Below are positions 18,348-27,665 of a stretch of 64,000 bases of DNA, piece by piece (the stretch's first letter is position 1; each line of letters starts with the position of its first letter). The notes beneath the pieces were generated by a model. The model did not search any database and was not told the DNA's origin. It saw nothing but the letters and a program-made list of their open reading frames with translations. The position numbers and the translations under genes were made by a program. Source of the DNA: Acidimicrobiaceae bacterium. Its GTDB lineage: Bacteria > Actinomycetota > Acidimicrobiia > Acidimicrobiales > Aldehydirespiratoraceae. The stretch is taken from contig JAERSO010000052.1 in NCBI GenBank assembly GCA_016845585.1, positions 35,657-99,656 of the forward strand. Reading direction: 5' to 3'.

Positions 18348-20699
18348 ATGACATTGAGCAACGAGACCCCAACCCCCCTCGAAGTCGTGTGTGTCGGGGG
18401 TGGGCCCGCTGGGCTCCTCCTCGGGATTCTTCTCCACACCGCCGGTACCGGTCGAGTCACCGTGTTCGAACGGAACCGAGCCGATGACACGTTCGGGTTC
18501 GGTGTGGTGTTCTCCGACGAGACGCTCGCGAACCTCCATGACGCCGATCCGCTCGTGTTCGACCGCATCGAGCAGGAGATGGCTTACTGGACCACGATGG
18601 ATGTCGTCCACGGCGAGCGCACCCTTCAGTCCGGCGGTCACGGATATGCCGCGCTCTCGCGCAAGCGGCTCTTGTTGTTGCTGTCCGAGCGGGCGCGCGA
18701 GGTCGGCGTCGACATCCGCTACGAAACGAATATCGAATCGATCGGCGACGCGCTGGCTGCAGTGCCGGGCGCAGACCTCGTGGTCGGCGCCGACGGGCTC
18801 AACTCGATGGTGCGTACCGAGATCGAAGATCAGTTCGAACCCGATCTCACCCCGGGCGACGCAACCTACATCTGGTTTGCGACCGAGAAGCGGTTTGAAC
18901 AGTTCACGTTCTTGTTTGCTGAGACGGAGTGGGGACTCTTCCAGGCCCACGTCTACCCGTTCTCCGATATGCAGAGCACCTTCATCGTCGAGACTCGCCC
19001 CGAAGTCTGGCGAGCAGCCGGGCTCACTCGCGAGGGGCTGGAGCCGCTGTCGATCGGCGAGACCGATGAGCGTTCGAAGGCTTTCTGCGAGCAGATCTTC
19101 GCCCAACACCTCGACGGCAACACGCTCGTCGGCAACAACTCTCAGTGGCTGACATTTCGCACCGTTCGGAACGGGAGCTGGCGAGCGCGCCTCGGCAGTC
19201 GCGATGTGGTCCTGCTCGGTGATGCTGCCCACACCGCACACTTCTCGATCGGCTCCGGCACGAAGCTGGCCCTCGAGGACTCCATGGCTCTCGCCGAGGA
19301 GATCGCGGCCGGCCATGGCTCCATGGAGAAGGCGCTCGCGGCGTACGAGGAGAACCGGCGCCCGCCGGCAGAAAGCCTTCAGCGTGCCGCGATCACCAGC
19401 CAGCGATGGTTCGAACATCCCGAGCGTTACATCGACCTGCCGAGCGAACAGTTCACGTTCCAGCTCCTGACGCGCAGTCAGCGCATCACCTACGACAACC
19501 TCTTCATGAGGGACGACGAGTTCGCCTCGAAAACCCTCGGCTGGTTCCACGATTCCGTTTCCGAGAGTCTTCGCCCGGAAGATCCGACCACGCCGCCGAT
19601 GTTCTACCCCTACGAGATGCGCGGCCTTCGACTGCCCAACCGGATTGCCGTGTCACCCATGGCGCAGTACTGCGCGGTCGATGGCCTACCCACCGACTGG
19701 CATCTCGTTCACCTCGGCTCACGAGCCGTGGGAGGTGCCGGTCTCATCATGACAGAGATGACCTGCGTCTCCCCCGAAGGTCGGATCACACCGGGCTGCC
19801 CCGGGCTCTGGAACGACGAACAGGCGGAGTCATGGCGGCGCGTCACCGACTTCGTACACCAGAACTCCGGCGCCGCCATCGGACTTCAGCTTGGGCATGC
19901 CGGACGCAAGGGCTCGACGCGGGTTGCCTGGGAGGGGATGGACCGCCCGCTCGACAGCGACAACTGGGAGTTGCTCGCCCCATCAGCGCTTCCGTACTAC
20001 GACGTCAACGTCGTACCACAGGAGATGACCACCGGCGACTTCGACGAGGTGCTGAGCCAGTTCGTGGACGCCGCGAATCGTGCCGTTGACGCAGGATTCG
20101 ACCTACTCGAGGTCCACGCAGCTCATGGATACCTCCTCTCGAGCTTCTTGTCCCCGATCACCAACCACCGAACGGATGGCTTCGGCGGAAGTCTCGAGAA
20201 CCGGATGCGCTACCCGCTCACGGTTGTGGAGGCACTGCGCGACGTGTGGCCCGATGATCGACCCATGAGCGTCCGAATCTCCGCCACCGACTGGGTCGAG
20301 GGCGGGTTTGATGGCAATGATGCGATCGAGTTCTCGGCTCGGCTCCACGAGAAGGGTGTTGACATCATCGACGTGTCGACCGGTCAGGTCGATCCGAGCG
20401 AAGATCCCGAGTTCGGTCGCCTGTACCAGACGCCCTTCTCGGATCGCATCCGGAACGAGCTGAAGATTCCGACCATGACCGTGGGCGCTGTATCGAGCAT
20501 CGACGATGTGAACACCATCATCCTCGCAGGTAGAGCGGATCTTTGCATGATGGCCCGTCCGCACCTCGTCGACCCCTACTGGACGCTCAACGCCGGGATC
20601 GACCAGGGCTACACCGCCCACGAATGGCCTCCCCAGTACCTCTCGGGCCGAACCGCGCGGCGCCGCGAACAGAACCCGATCGCGCTGATCGAACGCTGA
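18348..20699 (+). CDS. Bifunctional salicylyl-CoA 5-hydroxylase / 2-aminobenzoyl-CoA monooxygenase-reductase
   Basis: A 783-residue natural fusion. Residues 1 to ~390 are a class A flavin monooxygenase: dinucleotide fold VCVGGGPAGLLLGILLHTAG, and GDAAHTAHFSIGSGTKLALE near residue 291 with the GD motif. From ~415 an Old Yellow Enzyme barrel follows: FYPYEMRGLRLPNRIAVSPM, QLGHAGRKGST, DLLEVHAAHGYLLSSFLSPI and FGGSLENRMRYPL. Known members dearomatise 2-aminobenzoyl-CoA by hydroxylation then reduction, or hydroxylate salicylyl-CoA to gentisyl-CoA. Length and domain order match the family. ATG 18348 follows AGGAA. The next gene begins 27 bases downstream. It is the pathway-defining enzyme of the island; which CoA ester it uses is not determined. 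Confidence 0.9.
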   Translation: MTLSNETPTPLEVVCVGGGPAGLLLGILLHTAGTGRVTVFERNRADDTFGFGVVFSDETLANLHDADPLVFDRIEQEMAYWTTMDVVHGERTLQSGGHGYAALSRKRLLLLLSERAREVGVDIRYETNIESIGDALAAVPGADLVVGADGLNSMVRTEIEDQFEPDLTPGDATYIWFATEKRFEQFTFLFAETEWGLFQAHVYPFSDMQSTFIVETRPEVWRAAGLTREGLEPLSIGETDERSKAFCEQIFAQHLDGNTLVGNNSQWLTFRTVRNGSWRARLGSRDVVLLGDAAHTAHFSIGSGTKLALEDSMALAEEIAAGHGSMEKALAAYEENRRPPAESLQRAAITSQRWFEHPERYIDLPSEQFTFQLLTRSQRITYDNLFMRDDEFASKTLGWFHDSVSESLRPEDPTTPPMFYPYEMRGLRLPNRIAVSPMAQYCAVDGLPTDWHLVHLGSRAVGGAGLIMTEMTCVSPEGRITPGCPGLWNDEQAESWRRVTDFVHQNSGAAIGLQLGHAGRKGSTRVAWEGMDRPLDSDNWELLAPSALPYYDVNVVPQEMTTGDFDEVLSQFVDAANRAVDAGFDLLEVHAAHGYLLSSFLSPITNHRTDGFGGSLENRMRYPLTVVEALRDVWPDDRPMSVRISATDWVEGGFDGNDAIEFSARLHEKGVDIIDVSTGQVDPSEDPEFGRLYQTPFSDRIRNELKIPTMTVGAVSSIDDVNTIILAGRADLCMMARPHLVDPYWTLNAGIDQGYTAHEWPPQYLSGRTARRREQNPIALIER

Positions 20700-20726
20700 G
20701 CCGAATCCGGCACGAAGGAGACTCCA

Positions 20727-21884
20727 ATGGCCCTTGACGTTGCCGAACAGCAGCTCTACGACCACACCCTGGAGGTCTGTCGATCGCAACTCGCCCCGCT
20801 GGTCGAGGGAGCTGCTCACGGCGAACTCAACCGACCGGTCGTGCGCGCGATGGGCGAGGCAGGCCTCATCGCCCGTCTCTTCCCGACGAGTGTCGGCGGC
20901 GTGCACGACGGCGAGGTGTCCGCGATCGACCTCTGTCTGCTCAGGGAGGCGCTCGCGATCGAGAACACTTCGGTTGAGACCGCTCTCGCGATGCAAGGGC
21001 TCGGTTCCTACCCGATTCTCCAATCCGGGCGGCCCGAGGTGGTCGAGCGTTGGATGCCGCGCGTCTGTGACGGCTCGGTAATCCCCGCGTTCGCGATGAC
21101 CGAGCCGAGCGCTGGTTCCGATGCTGCAGCGATGAAGCTGCGGGCAGACAAGGCGGACGGCGGCTATCGCCTGAGCGGCACCAAGATTTGGATCTCGAAT
21201 GCACCGGATGCAGACGTATACACCGTGTTCGCTCGAACAAGCGATGATGGCTCCCGCGGGATCACCGCGTTCTGTGTCCCCGGCGACAGCCCCGGCCTGT
21301 CGGGCCGCGCGCTCGACATGTTGTCGCCGCACCCCATCGGCGAACTCACGTTTGATGGAGTTTTCGTTGGCGATGCAGAGGTGCTCGGCGAGGTCGGTGC
21401 GGGGTTCAAGGTTGCTATGCGCACCCTTGACCTGTTCCGGCCCAGCGTTGGTTCTTTCGCGGTTGGGATGGCACAGGCTGCACTTGATGCCGCTATCGGA
21501 TACACCAGCACACGTGAGGCTTTCGGTGCCCCGCTCGCCGACATGCAGGCGGTCGCCCACCGCCTCGCCGACATGGCCGTTGCGGTGCATACGGCCCGTC
21601 TGGCGGTCCATGAGGCGGCACGAGCCTATGACCGCCGCGCCGAGCGCGCCGCGACCGGTGCCACGCCGGAGAACCTCACCATTCTGTCATCGATGGCCAA
21701 GGCCTGTGCGACAGAGGCGGCGCAACGGGTCGTCGATGACGCCCTTCAACTACACGGAGCTGTCGGCCTCGAGGTCGGTCATCGGATGGAGCAGCTCTAT
21801 CGCGACGTGCGTGCCCCGAGGATTTATGAGGGAGCGACCGAAGTGCAGCGAACGATCATTGCCCGGTCGCTCTATCGGCGGTAG
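20727..21884 (+). CDS. Acyl-CoA dehydrogenase
   Basis: A 385-residue acyl-CoA dehydrogenase with AFAMTEPSAGSDAAAMKLRA near residue 130 and the SGTKIWISNAPDADVYTVFA segment. The C-terminus YRDVRAPRIYEGATEVQRTIIARSLYRR retains YEGATE, so the classical catalytic glutamate position of short/medium-chain dehydrogenases is present. GAAGGAG precedes the ATG by about 6 bases. It is co-transcribed with the bifunctional monooxygenase-reductase, so it likely acts on a ring-derived or ring-opened acyl-CoA (inference). Its 3' end overlaps the convergent permease gene by 13 bp. Confidence 0.93.
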   Translation: MALDVAEQQLYDHTLEVCRSQLAPLVEGAAHGELNRPVVRAMGEAGLIARLFPTSVGGVHDGEVSAIDLCLLREALAIENTSVETALAMQGLGSYPILQSGRPEVVERWMPRVCDGSVIPAFAMTEPSAGSDAAAMKLRADKADGGYRLSGTKIWISNAPDADVYTVFARTSDDGSRGITAFCVPGDSPGLSGRALDMLSPHPIGELTFDGVFVGDAEVLGEVGAGFKVAMRTLDLFRPSVGSFAVGMAQAALDAAIGYTSTREAFGAPLADMQAVAHRLADMAVAVHTARLAVHEAARAYDRRAERAATGATPENLTILSSMAKACATEAAQRVVDDALQLHGAVGLEVGHRMEQLYRDVRAPRIYEGATEVQRTIIARSLYRR

Positions 21885-22876
21885 CTGAACTCGCGGCTCA
21901 GCGTCAGCCCTGTAGGTCGCCAGAGAAGAGTGAGCGCCATCATCGAGGCGAGGATGATGTCGCTGCTTCCCGTCGGGAGGGTCACGTCGAACAACCCAAG
22001 CGAGATCCCGTTCTGGGCCTCGAACAGGACCGAGTTCATGATGCTCACCGCGAGCCCGCCGACCACCGCGCCCCACAAGCTTCCCATCCCACCGATGACC
22101 AGCATGGCGAGGGTGAGAAACGTCAGCCGGATGTAGACCTCTTCTGTGGTGACGCTGCCAAGCAGGTGCACGTACACGCCGCCGGCAAATCCGCACAATG
22201 CGCCGCTGACCACGAAAGCGACGAGGCGTTCGGTGTGCATGGAGATCCCGACCCCGGCCGCGGCGGGGGCATCCTCACGACAGGCGCGCAGCCGTCGCCC
22301 CCAGCGGCTTCGCTGGTATGCGTAGGCGACGATGACGCACAACATGAGTGCGGCGGTTGCCTGCACCAACCCGGTGGTCTGTTCGATTCCCGGGATGGCC
22401 TTGGCTCCGGGTCCGACCCCGCTCCAGTTGCGAAGAACGTTGCGGGTGATCACCAGCAACGAGAGCATCGCGATCCCGGCGGCAAGACCGCTGAGGCGAA
22501 CCAGAGCAGCACCAGCGAGAAGGGCAAACAACGCGCCGATCACCGTGGCGAGTATCAGCGACGCGACGTTGCCGAGACTGTTGTCGCGGATGAGACCGAA
22601 CAACTCAGGAAAGACCGTCGTCTTCTGCGGGTTCGGCATCGACATGATCCCCGCCGCAAACGCGCCGACGGCAACGAAGCTGATATGGCCGAAACTGACC
22701 ACTCCGGAGTTGCCGACAAAGACATAGATCCCGACGACCATCGCGGTATTGACCAGCGCCGCCAACAACTGGAGCTGGATGTCGTCGGCGAAAAAACTCG
22801 CAGCCAGAGACACGAGCAACACGAGACCGAGGGGGCCGAGCAGCGTCGGGTTGAGCAGAGATCGAATCGAGTTCAC
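21872..22876 (-). CDS. Branched-chain/aromatic-acid type ABC transporter permease (LivM-like)
   Basis: A 334-residue inner-membrane permease with about nine hydrophobic segments, and the LivM motif around RLRACREDAPAAAGVGISMH (EAA loop: coupling to the ATPases). It starts at GTG 22876, whose GTGA overlaps the stop of the LivH-like gene. It is last in the five-gene minus-strand importer operon (binding protein, two ATPases, two permeases). HAAT-family importers take up leucine-type amino acids, amides or aromatic acids. Beside aromatic-CoA enzymes, an aromatic acid or amino acid is a reasonable substrate guess. Confidence 0.9.
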   Translation of the reverse strand: MNSIRSLLNPTLLGPLGLVLLVSLAASFFADDIQLQLLAALVNTAMVVGIYVFVGNSGVVSFGHISFVAVGAFAAGIMSMPNPQKTTVFPELFGLIRDNSLGNVASLILATVIGALFALLAGAALVRLSGLAAGIAMLSLLVITRNVLRNWSGVGPGAKAIPGIEQTTGLVQATAALMLCVIVAYAYQRSRWGRRLRACREDAPAAAGVGISMHTERLVAFVVSGALCGFAGGVYVHLLGSVTTEEVYIRLTFLTLAMLVIGGMGSLWGAVVGGLAVSIMNSVLFEAQNGISLGLFDVTLPTGSSDIILASMMALTLLWRPTGLTLSREFSYRR

Positions 22877-23757
22877 AGGCGAGCTGTCCTTCGGTTCTGT
22901 TCGAAGAGGCCGCCGGGTCGGACCAACAACACGACGATCACCAAACCGAACACCGCCGAGTCCAGGAACACCCTCTGGCCGCGGGGGAGCAGGCTGAAGA
23001 CCATCGAGGTGGCGAACCCGACGGCAAAGCCCCCGGCGGTCGACGCCGCGAGCCTGTTCATCCCGCCGACCACGACGCCTACCAGCGCAATCAGCGTGAT
23101 CAAGAGGCCGTAATCGGGAGTGACAACGGGGCGCTGGGGGGCAAACAGGAACAACGCAGCACAGGCCAGCAGTGCGGCGATCACCATCGCTGCACGTACG
23201 ACGAGTGCCGTGCGGATACCGAGGGTCTGCGCCGTGATCGGGTCCATCGCAGCAGCGCGCATCTGTAGACCCACGCTCGTCTTCGTGAGGACCAAGGTGA
23301 CGAGGGTCAGGAGCGTGGTTCCGACACCAATGGCCATCAGGGTCACAATGCTGACCGTCACTTCGCCAGCTTCGAACGCAGGTTTGGCCATCCATTCGAA
23401 CAACCCCATGGCCTTGCCCTGGGTGCTCCATTTCCTTTGAGCGATGCTTCGCAGCAGGAAGCTCACCGCGAACGTCATGATCAGCGTGGTGGTGGGGGAT
23501 GCGGACCGCAGAGGCCGCAGGGCGATGCGTTCGATGATCAACGCGAGGATTGTCACGACGATCATCACGGTGACGAGACGAACGGGTGTCGCCCACGAGG
23601 TCGTGAGGAACAGCGTGTAGCCGCCGGCCATGAGCAGCTCGCCGTGGGCGAAGTTGACGAGCCGCATCACCCCGAAGACCAAGCCGAGTCCGAGGGCGAC
23701 GAGAGCGTAGAGAACGCCGATGCCGACCGCGTCGACGAGATACTGGAAGTAGATCAT
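22873..23757 (-). CDS. Branched-chain-type ABC transporter permease (LivH-like)
   Basis: A 294-residue permease with about eight membrane segments. The N-terminus QYLVDAVGIGVLYALVALGL followed by GLVFGVMRLVNFAHGELLMA is the LivH hallmark. The EAA-type cytoplasmic loop is RAAAMDPITAQTLGIRTALV. ATG 23757 overlaps the stop of the upstream ATPase gene by 4 bases, and its own stop overlaps the next permease start, indicating tight translational coupling. Confidence 0.92.
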   Translation of the reverse strand: MIYFQYLVDAVGIGVLYALVALGLGLVFGVMRLVNFAHGELLMAGGYTLFLTTSWATPVRLVTVMIVVTILALIIERIALRPLRSASPTTTLIMTFAVSFLLRSIAQRKWSTQGKAMGLFEWMAKPAFEAGEVTVSIVTLMAIGVGTTLLTLVTLVLTKTSVGLQMRAAAMDPITAQTLGIRTALVVRAAMVIAALLACAALFLFAPQRPVVTPDYGLLITLIALVGVVVGGMNRLAASTAGGFAVGFATSMVFSLLPRGQRVFLDSAVFGLVIVVLLVRPGGLFEQNRRTARL

Positions 23758-24500
23758 GAGTTGTCGTCCCCAACGCCGGCGTGGCCGAAATAGGCGGCAC
23801 GGACTCGCTCGTGGTCGATTGATTCGCCGGCGGCGAACGTGTCGGTGATGACGCCGTCGGACAGCACATGCGACCGATCGGCGAACTGCATTGCGTGCTG
23901 TGCCCGTTGCTCGATCAGCAGCACAGCGGTGCCAGAATCGCGAACCGCCGCGATCGACTCGAAGACGGTATCGATGATCACCGGCGCGAGGCCGAGCGAC
24001 GGCTCATCGAGCAGGAGAACGTCGGGTGCGGCGAGGAGGGCACGGGCGATCGCCAACTGTTGTTGCTGACCGCCCGAAAGGAGCCCGGCGGTGCGGCCGG
24101 CGTGCTCGGAGATGACCGGGAATAGGGAGGTGACCCACTCCCGCGACTCGGCGAGCGGCTTGGCGTCGTGGCGCCGGGCGATCATCCCGAGTTGGAGATT
24201 CTCCTCCACGCTCAACTCGCCGAAGATGTGGCGGCCCTCAGGGACGTAGGAAATGCCGAGCCGAGCCACCTTGTCTGGGCTCGTCCCATGTAGGGACTCG
24301 CCCCGCAGCGAGATGGCCCCGCCGGTGAGGGGCTCGACGCGCATGATGGACTTGAGCAGCGTGCTCTTGCCGGCGCCGTTGGGCCCGACCACGGTCACGA
24401 CCTCGCCCGGGTCGACATGAAGCGATACGCCGCGCAGCGCCGGGACGTCGTTGTAGGCGACTTCGACGTCGTGGATTTCGAGGAGCGCTTCGGCGTTCAT
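23754..24500 (-). CDS. ABC transporter ATP-binding protein (LivF-like)
   Basis: A 248-residue ATPase. Walker A is GPNGAGKSTL, the signature is LLSGGQQQQLAIARAL, Walker B is VLLLDEPSLGLAP, and the H-loop region is VLLIEQRAQHAMQFADR. The EQRAQHA and SYVPEGRHIFGELSVEENL strings are typical of LivF. It lies 6 bases after the LivG-like gene and overlaps the permease gene, forming one operon. It powers the HAAT importer together with the other ATPase. Confidence 0.93.
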   Translation of the reverse strand: MNAEALLEIHDVEVAYNDVPALRGVSLHVDPGEVVTVVGPNGAGKSTLLKSIMRVEPLTGGAISLRGESLHGTSPDKVARLGISYVPEGRHIFGELSVEENLQLGMIARRHDAKPLAESREWVTSLFPVISEHAGRTAGLLSGGQQQQLAIARALLAAPDVLLLDEPSLGLAPVIIDTVFESIAAVRDSGTAVLLIEQRAQHAMQFADRSHVLSDGVITDTFAAGESIDHERVRAAYFGHAGVGDDNS

Positions 24501-24506
24501 GATGCC

Positions 24507-25253
24507 CTATCCGCTCCCGAGGTAGGCCTCGACGACGGTCGGATGCGCCTTGATCTCATCCGGGGGACCTTCGGCAAGGCTTCGTCCCTCGCTCAGCACG
24601 TGGATTCGGTCTGAGCAGCGCAACATCAACGGGACGTTGTGATCGATCAGGATCACACCTAGATCGTGTTCTGAGCGTATGCGCTCGAGGACGCCTGCGA
24701 AGGTGTCTCCTTCCTCGTCGTTGAGTCCGGCGGCGGGCTCGTCCAGGAGGAGGAACCACGGGTTGGACGACAGGGCTCGGCCGACACCGACAAGGCGTTC
24801 CAGGCCGTGCGACAATGTGCCGGCCGGCGTGGCCTGCCACGCGCCGAGGTCGAGGAGCTCGAGGATGCCGTCCGTGCGACGAGCTGCCTCTTTGGGCGTT
24901 GCGCCGACACCGATCGCTGCGACCTCGATGTTCTCACGGGTGGACAACTGCGGAAAGGAGTGGCCGTGTTGGAACGTTCGCGACATTCCGGCTCGGGCCA
25001 GCCGCCACGGTTTCCAGCCCGTGACATCGACTGACCCGAACATGATGCGCCCATCGGTGGGGGAGTCGAACCCGGTCATGAGATTGACCAGAGTCGACTT
25101 CCCCGCACCATTGGGGCCCATCAGCCCGATCATCTCGCCCCGATGCACCGACAAGGTGACGTCGCTGAGGGCTTGAACACCGTCGAAGGAACGACTGACG
25201 GAGCGAGCCTGGAGGGAGTCAGCGTCGAGGCGAGATGACCGGACCGAACTCAC
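24507..25253 (-). CDS. ABC transporter ATP-binding protein (LivG-like)
   Basis: A 248-residue ATPase with Walker A GPNGAGKSTL, LivG-type SRTFQHGHSFPQLSTRENI, Walker B FLLLDEPAAGLNDEE and the switch region VILIDHNVPLMLRCSDR. The ABC signature reads LSHGLERLVGVGRAL, where most LivG proteins have LSYGQQR or LSGGQ. This is a degenerate but still recognisable C-loop, so the second ATP site may be asymmetric. The start ATG overlaps the stop of the binding-protein gene by 4 bases. Confidence 0.92.
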   Translation of the reverse strand: MSSVRSSRLDADSLQARSVSRSFDGVQALSDVTLSVHRGEMIGLMGPNGAGKSTLVNLMTGFDSPTDGRIMFGSVDVTGWKPWRLARAGMSRTFQHGHSFPQLSTRENIEVAAIGVGATPKEAARRTDGILELLDLGAWQATPAGTLSHGLERLVGVGRALSSNPWFLLLDEPAAGLNDEEGDTFAGVLERIRSEHDLGVILIDHNVPLMLRCSDRIHVLSEGRSLAEGPPDEIKAHPTVVEAYLGSG

Positions 25254-26506
25254 AACGCCGGTGAACTCGCCGCCAGGAGCTCGACGAAGGACGCAACACC
25301 GTCGGTGACGGTGATGATCCGATACTCGCGTCCGGTCACGGTGTGTGAGTCGGGGGAGAAGGTGAGTTCACCGGAGATGGTCGGCAGACCGTCGAAGGAC
25401 TCGAAGGCGTCGGCCAGGGCCGCGCCATCGGTCGATCCGGCATGTTCGATTGCGGCGGCAATCGCCTCGATCGTGGCAGCACCGGTGATGAAGCCGCCCG
25501 TGCCCGGTGCGGCCCCCGCGTCGGTCATGGCCGCGATGAGGTCGTTCACCTCGGCGCTGGGATCGTCTCCGAAGATCGACGCATAGGCGGAGAAGGTGAA
25601 GTTGGACAGCCCCTCCGGATGCCAGAACGAACCGTCGCCGGACCATGGGCTGTAGATCGCAGTGTCGACGCCAGCGCTGCGGATGCCGCTCACCGCGGTG
25701 GTGATCTCCGGCGGGAAGGTGCACAGAGCGATGACGTCGGCATCGCCGGCGCCGGTGGCGATCGTGCCGATGTTGTTCACCGAGCCATCAAACGAGGCGA
25801 AACCCTCGTTGGCCACGACTTCGCCGCCCAGTTCCTCGAAGCGCTGCGCGAATGCGGAGCACACGTTCTGGAAGTAGACGAGCAGGTTGTCGGGGATCAC
25901 AATGGCGCTGCGCAGACCCTGGGCGTAGGCATGCTCGGCGAGTGCGGCCCCTTCGTCCTGGGCGAGGTTGCCGATTGTGAAGGCGAGGCGGCCGGCGTCA
26001 CCGAATCGGGACGGTCCCATTTGGTCGGTGCCGATGCACGGTGCGACGGTGAGCACGCCGGCATTGATGCCCTCCTGGACGGCCGGCGTGGCGAAGTCGA
26101 CGTCGCAGGTGGTGACCAGGATCTCGGCGCCGCGATCGAGCAGATCGAGGGCGGCGGATTTCGTCTGAGCGGGGTCGAGTTCGGTGTCGACGAACTCAAG
26201 CATGAGCTCACGGCCGTTGACACCGCCGGCAGCGTTGATGTTGTCGATGGTGATCTGCGCTGCGGCGAGGGCCGGCGCGTCGAACGGTGCCATGTTGCCG
26301 GTCAGGTCGATTGCGAAACCGATCAGAATCGGTTCGGCGCTCTCGTCGTCGGCCGTGTCATCGCCGTCGTCGGCCGTGTCATCGCCGTCGGAAGAGCCGG
26401 CACTGGCGCTCTCTGTGTCGCTTTCGTCGTCTCCGCAACTAGCGGCGAACAAAGCAAACACCGCCAGCAGGGCCACAAGCCATCGGCCATACGTCTCTCG
26501 TCGCAT
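25250..26506 (-). CDS. ABC transporter substrate-binding lipoprotein (HAAT family, periplasmic-binding type I)
   Basis: A 418-residue extracellular binding protein. The signal RRETYGRWLVALLAVFALFAASC ends in a lipobox with the acylated cysteine at residue ~24. An acidic low-complexity linker (repeated GDDTADD) precedes the Peripla_BP domain, which begins ILIGFAIDLTGNMAPFDAPA. AAGGGGAAAA precedes the ATG. It is the first gene of the importer operon; the PaaX-type regulator gene lies 130 bases upstream on the same strand. The ligand is unknown, probably an aromatic or amino-acid-like acid judging by its genetic setting. Confidence 0.92.
   Translation of the reverse strand: MRRETYGRWLVALLAVFALFAASCGDDESDTESASAGSSDGDDTADDGDDTADDESAEPILIGFAIDLTGNMAPFDAPALAAAQITIDNINAAGGVNGRELMLEFVDTELDPAQTKSAALDLLDRGAEILVTTCDVDFATPAVQEGINAGVLTVAPCIGTDQMGPSRFGDAGRLAFTIGNLAQDEGAALAEHAYAQGLRSAIVIPDNLLVYFQNVCSAFAQRFEELGGEVVANEGFASFDGSVNNIGTIATGAGDADVIALCTFPPEITTAVSGIRSAGVDTAIYSPWSGDGSFWHPEGLSNFTFSAYASIFGDDPSAEVNDLIAAMTDAGAAPGTGGFITGAATIEAIAAAIEHAGSTDGAALADAFESFDGLPTISGELTFSPDSHTVTGREYRIITVTDGVASFVELLAASSPAL
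26350..26391. repeat. Tandem 21-bp repeat (2 copies) in the lipoprotein linker
   Basis: Two perfect head-to-tail copies of TCGGCCGTGTCATCGCCGTC plus G, encoding the duplicated acidic GDDTADD linker of the binding lipoprotein. Probably length-variable by slippage, without effect on the folded domain. Confidence 0.8.
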
Positions 26507-26636
26507 GGGTTTTCCCCTTCGTTTTCAGGTGCGTGAGCACGCGATCGTCAATCTCTGCTGTTTGCAGAACTATGGATCTATCACGCTTCGATAACGATCG
26601 TCAAGGTTCCGCACTTTTGAGTGCTGCGAGGAGAGC

Positions 26637-27491
26637 TCAGATCACTTCGATGCCGATAACCGAGCCAACAAACTCGCGTGCGGGCGCCTCGAGTCGCGAC
26701 CGCAGCCGATCGAAGAGGAAGAAGGCGTCGCCGCGGAGCTGGGCGAATGGGCTGGCCACGTCCGGCATTCCCGGATCTCGAAACACGACCTGGCGCCAGT
26801 CCTGAAGGAGCTTGATGTAGTCGACGAACGCGTCGCTTCGTTGCTCCACGGCTACCGACCCGTTCGGGGTGGCGAGTTGCCACCGCTCGAGTGTCTCTCG
26901 GTGGTGGTCGAAGAATCGCCTGTAGTCGTCTCCGAGGGGCGCGAGGTCCCATGTCTTGGCGACGAGACCCGGAAGTGTGTCGAACCCCTTGTATTGTCCC
27001 TCGAACATCGACGCGAACTCTGTGAGCTTCTGACGCTCCAGCATCCGTCGGGCGTCGTCGGATGCCCTGGCGGGCCCGATCCAGGCCCCTGGTGCCACGG
27101 GGCCGAATCCCAAGGCCGCGAGGCGGCTCCTCATGATGTGCCGTTTGTCGCGTTGAGACTCCGGAATGCTGAACAACACAATCGTCCAGCCGTCGGTGGC
27201 CTCTGTTTCTCCGGGCGGTTCGAAGATTCTGCGGTCGCCATCGGCCAGCACCGCCAGAAACTCCGCTGAGGCGAGGTAGCCGGCGCGGCCGTCGCGACGT
27301 TCTGAGACGAGGACGCCGGCCTTCTTCAGGCGAGTGATCGTCGAGCGGGCGGCTGGGAGTTCCGTCCCGGTTGCCTCGAGCAGCGTCAGAAGGTCGGCCA
27401 CCGCCACCCAATCCCCGAATCCCCGCACGAAGGCTCCATAGACCGTGATGATGTAATCGCGGGGCGTGTAGGCCCCAAGAGAGTCGCTCAT
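26637..27491 (-). CDS. PaaX-family transcriptional regulator
   Basis: A 284-residue regulator. The N-terminal winged helix runs from YIITVYGAFVRGFGDWVAVADLLTLL through the recognition region ARSTITRLKKAGVLVSERRDGRAGYLASAE. The central PaaX domain includes WTIVLFSIPESQRDKRHIMRSRLAALGFGPVAPGAWI, and a C-terminal helical domain follows. PaaX represses phenylacetate catabolism and senses aryl-CoA esters. Here it sits between the importer operon and the plus-strand catabolic operon, so it is the likely CoA-ester-responsive regulator of the island. ATG 27491 gives the usual N-terminus; ATG 27503 is possible. Confidence 0.9.
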   Translation of the reverse strand: MSDSLGAYTPRDYIITVYGAFVRGFGDWVAVADLLTLLEATGTELPAARSTITRLKKAGVLVSERRDGRAGYLASAEFLAVLADGDRRIFEPPGETEATDGWTIVLFSIPESQRDKRHIMRSRLAALGFGPVAPGAWIGPARASDDARRMLERQKLTEFASMFEGQYKGFDTLPGLVAKTWDLAPLGDDYRRFFDHHRETLERWQLATPNGSVAVEQRSDAFVDYIKLLQDWRQVVFRDPGMPDVASPFAQLRGDAFFLFDRLRSRLEAPAREFVGSVIGIEVI

Positions 27492-27537
27492 AATCCAAAC
27501 CATAGGCGATCGTCAGAAGTTCGGACGTGTCGCCTAC

Positions 27538-27566
27538 TTGACGACCGCCACGTTGAGTGACACAGT
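27538..27566 (+). promoter_or_regulatory. Putative promoter of the nine-gene catabolic operon
   Basis: TTGACG (27538-27543) and CACAGT (27561-27566) with a 17-base spacer, in the divergent region between the PaaX-type gene and the flavin monooxygenase. About 100 bases of leader follow before ATG 27666. The leader contains GGCGACGCCCC and GGGGAGGCGCCCC segments able to pair with each other. Confidence 0.45.
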
Positions 27567-27665
27567 ACGGGCGTCGATGTCGCCGCAGGCATCGAGAGAC
27601 GTTCAGAACTGGCGACGCCCCACTGCCAACTGGGGAGGCGCCCCGGGATCCTCAGGGGAATCGAA

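Noticed and set aside
26611..26624. GCACT-TTTG-AGTGC hairpin as a terminator of the PaaX gene
   Set aside because: The stem is only 5 bp and lacks a U-tract. It lies 13 bases after the PaaX stop, so a terminator role is possible but too weak to list.
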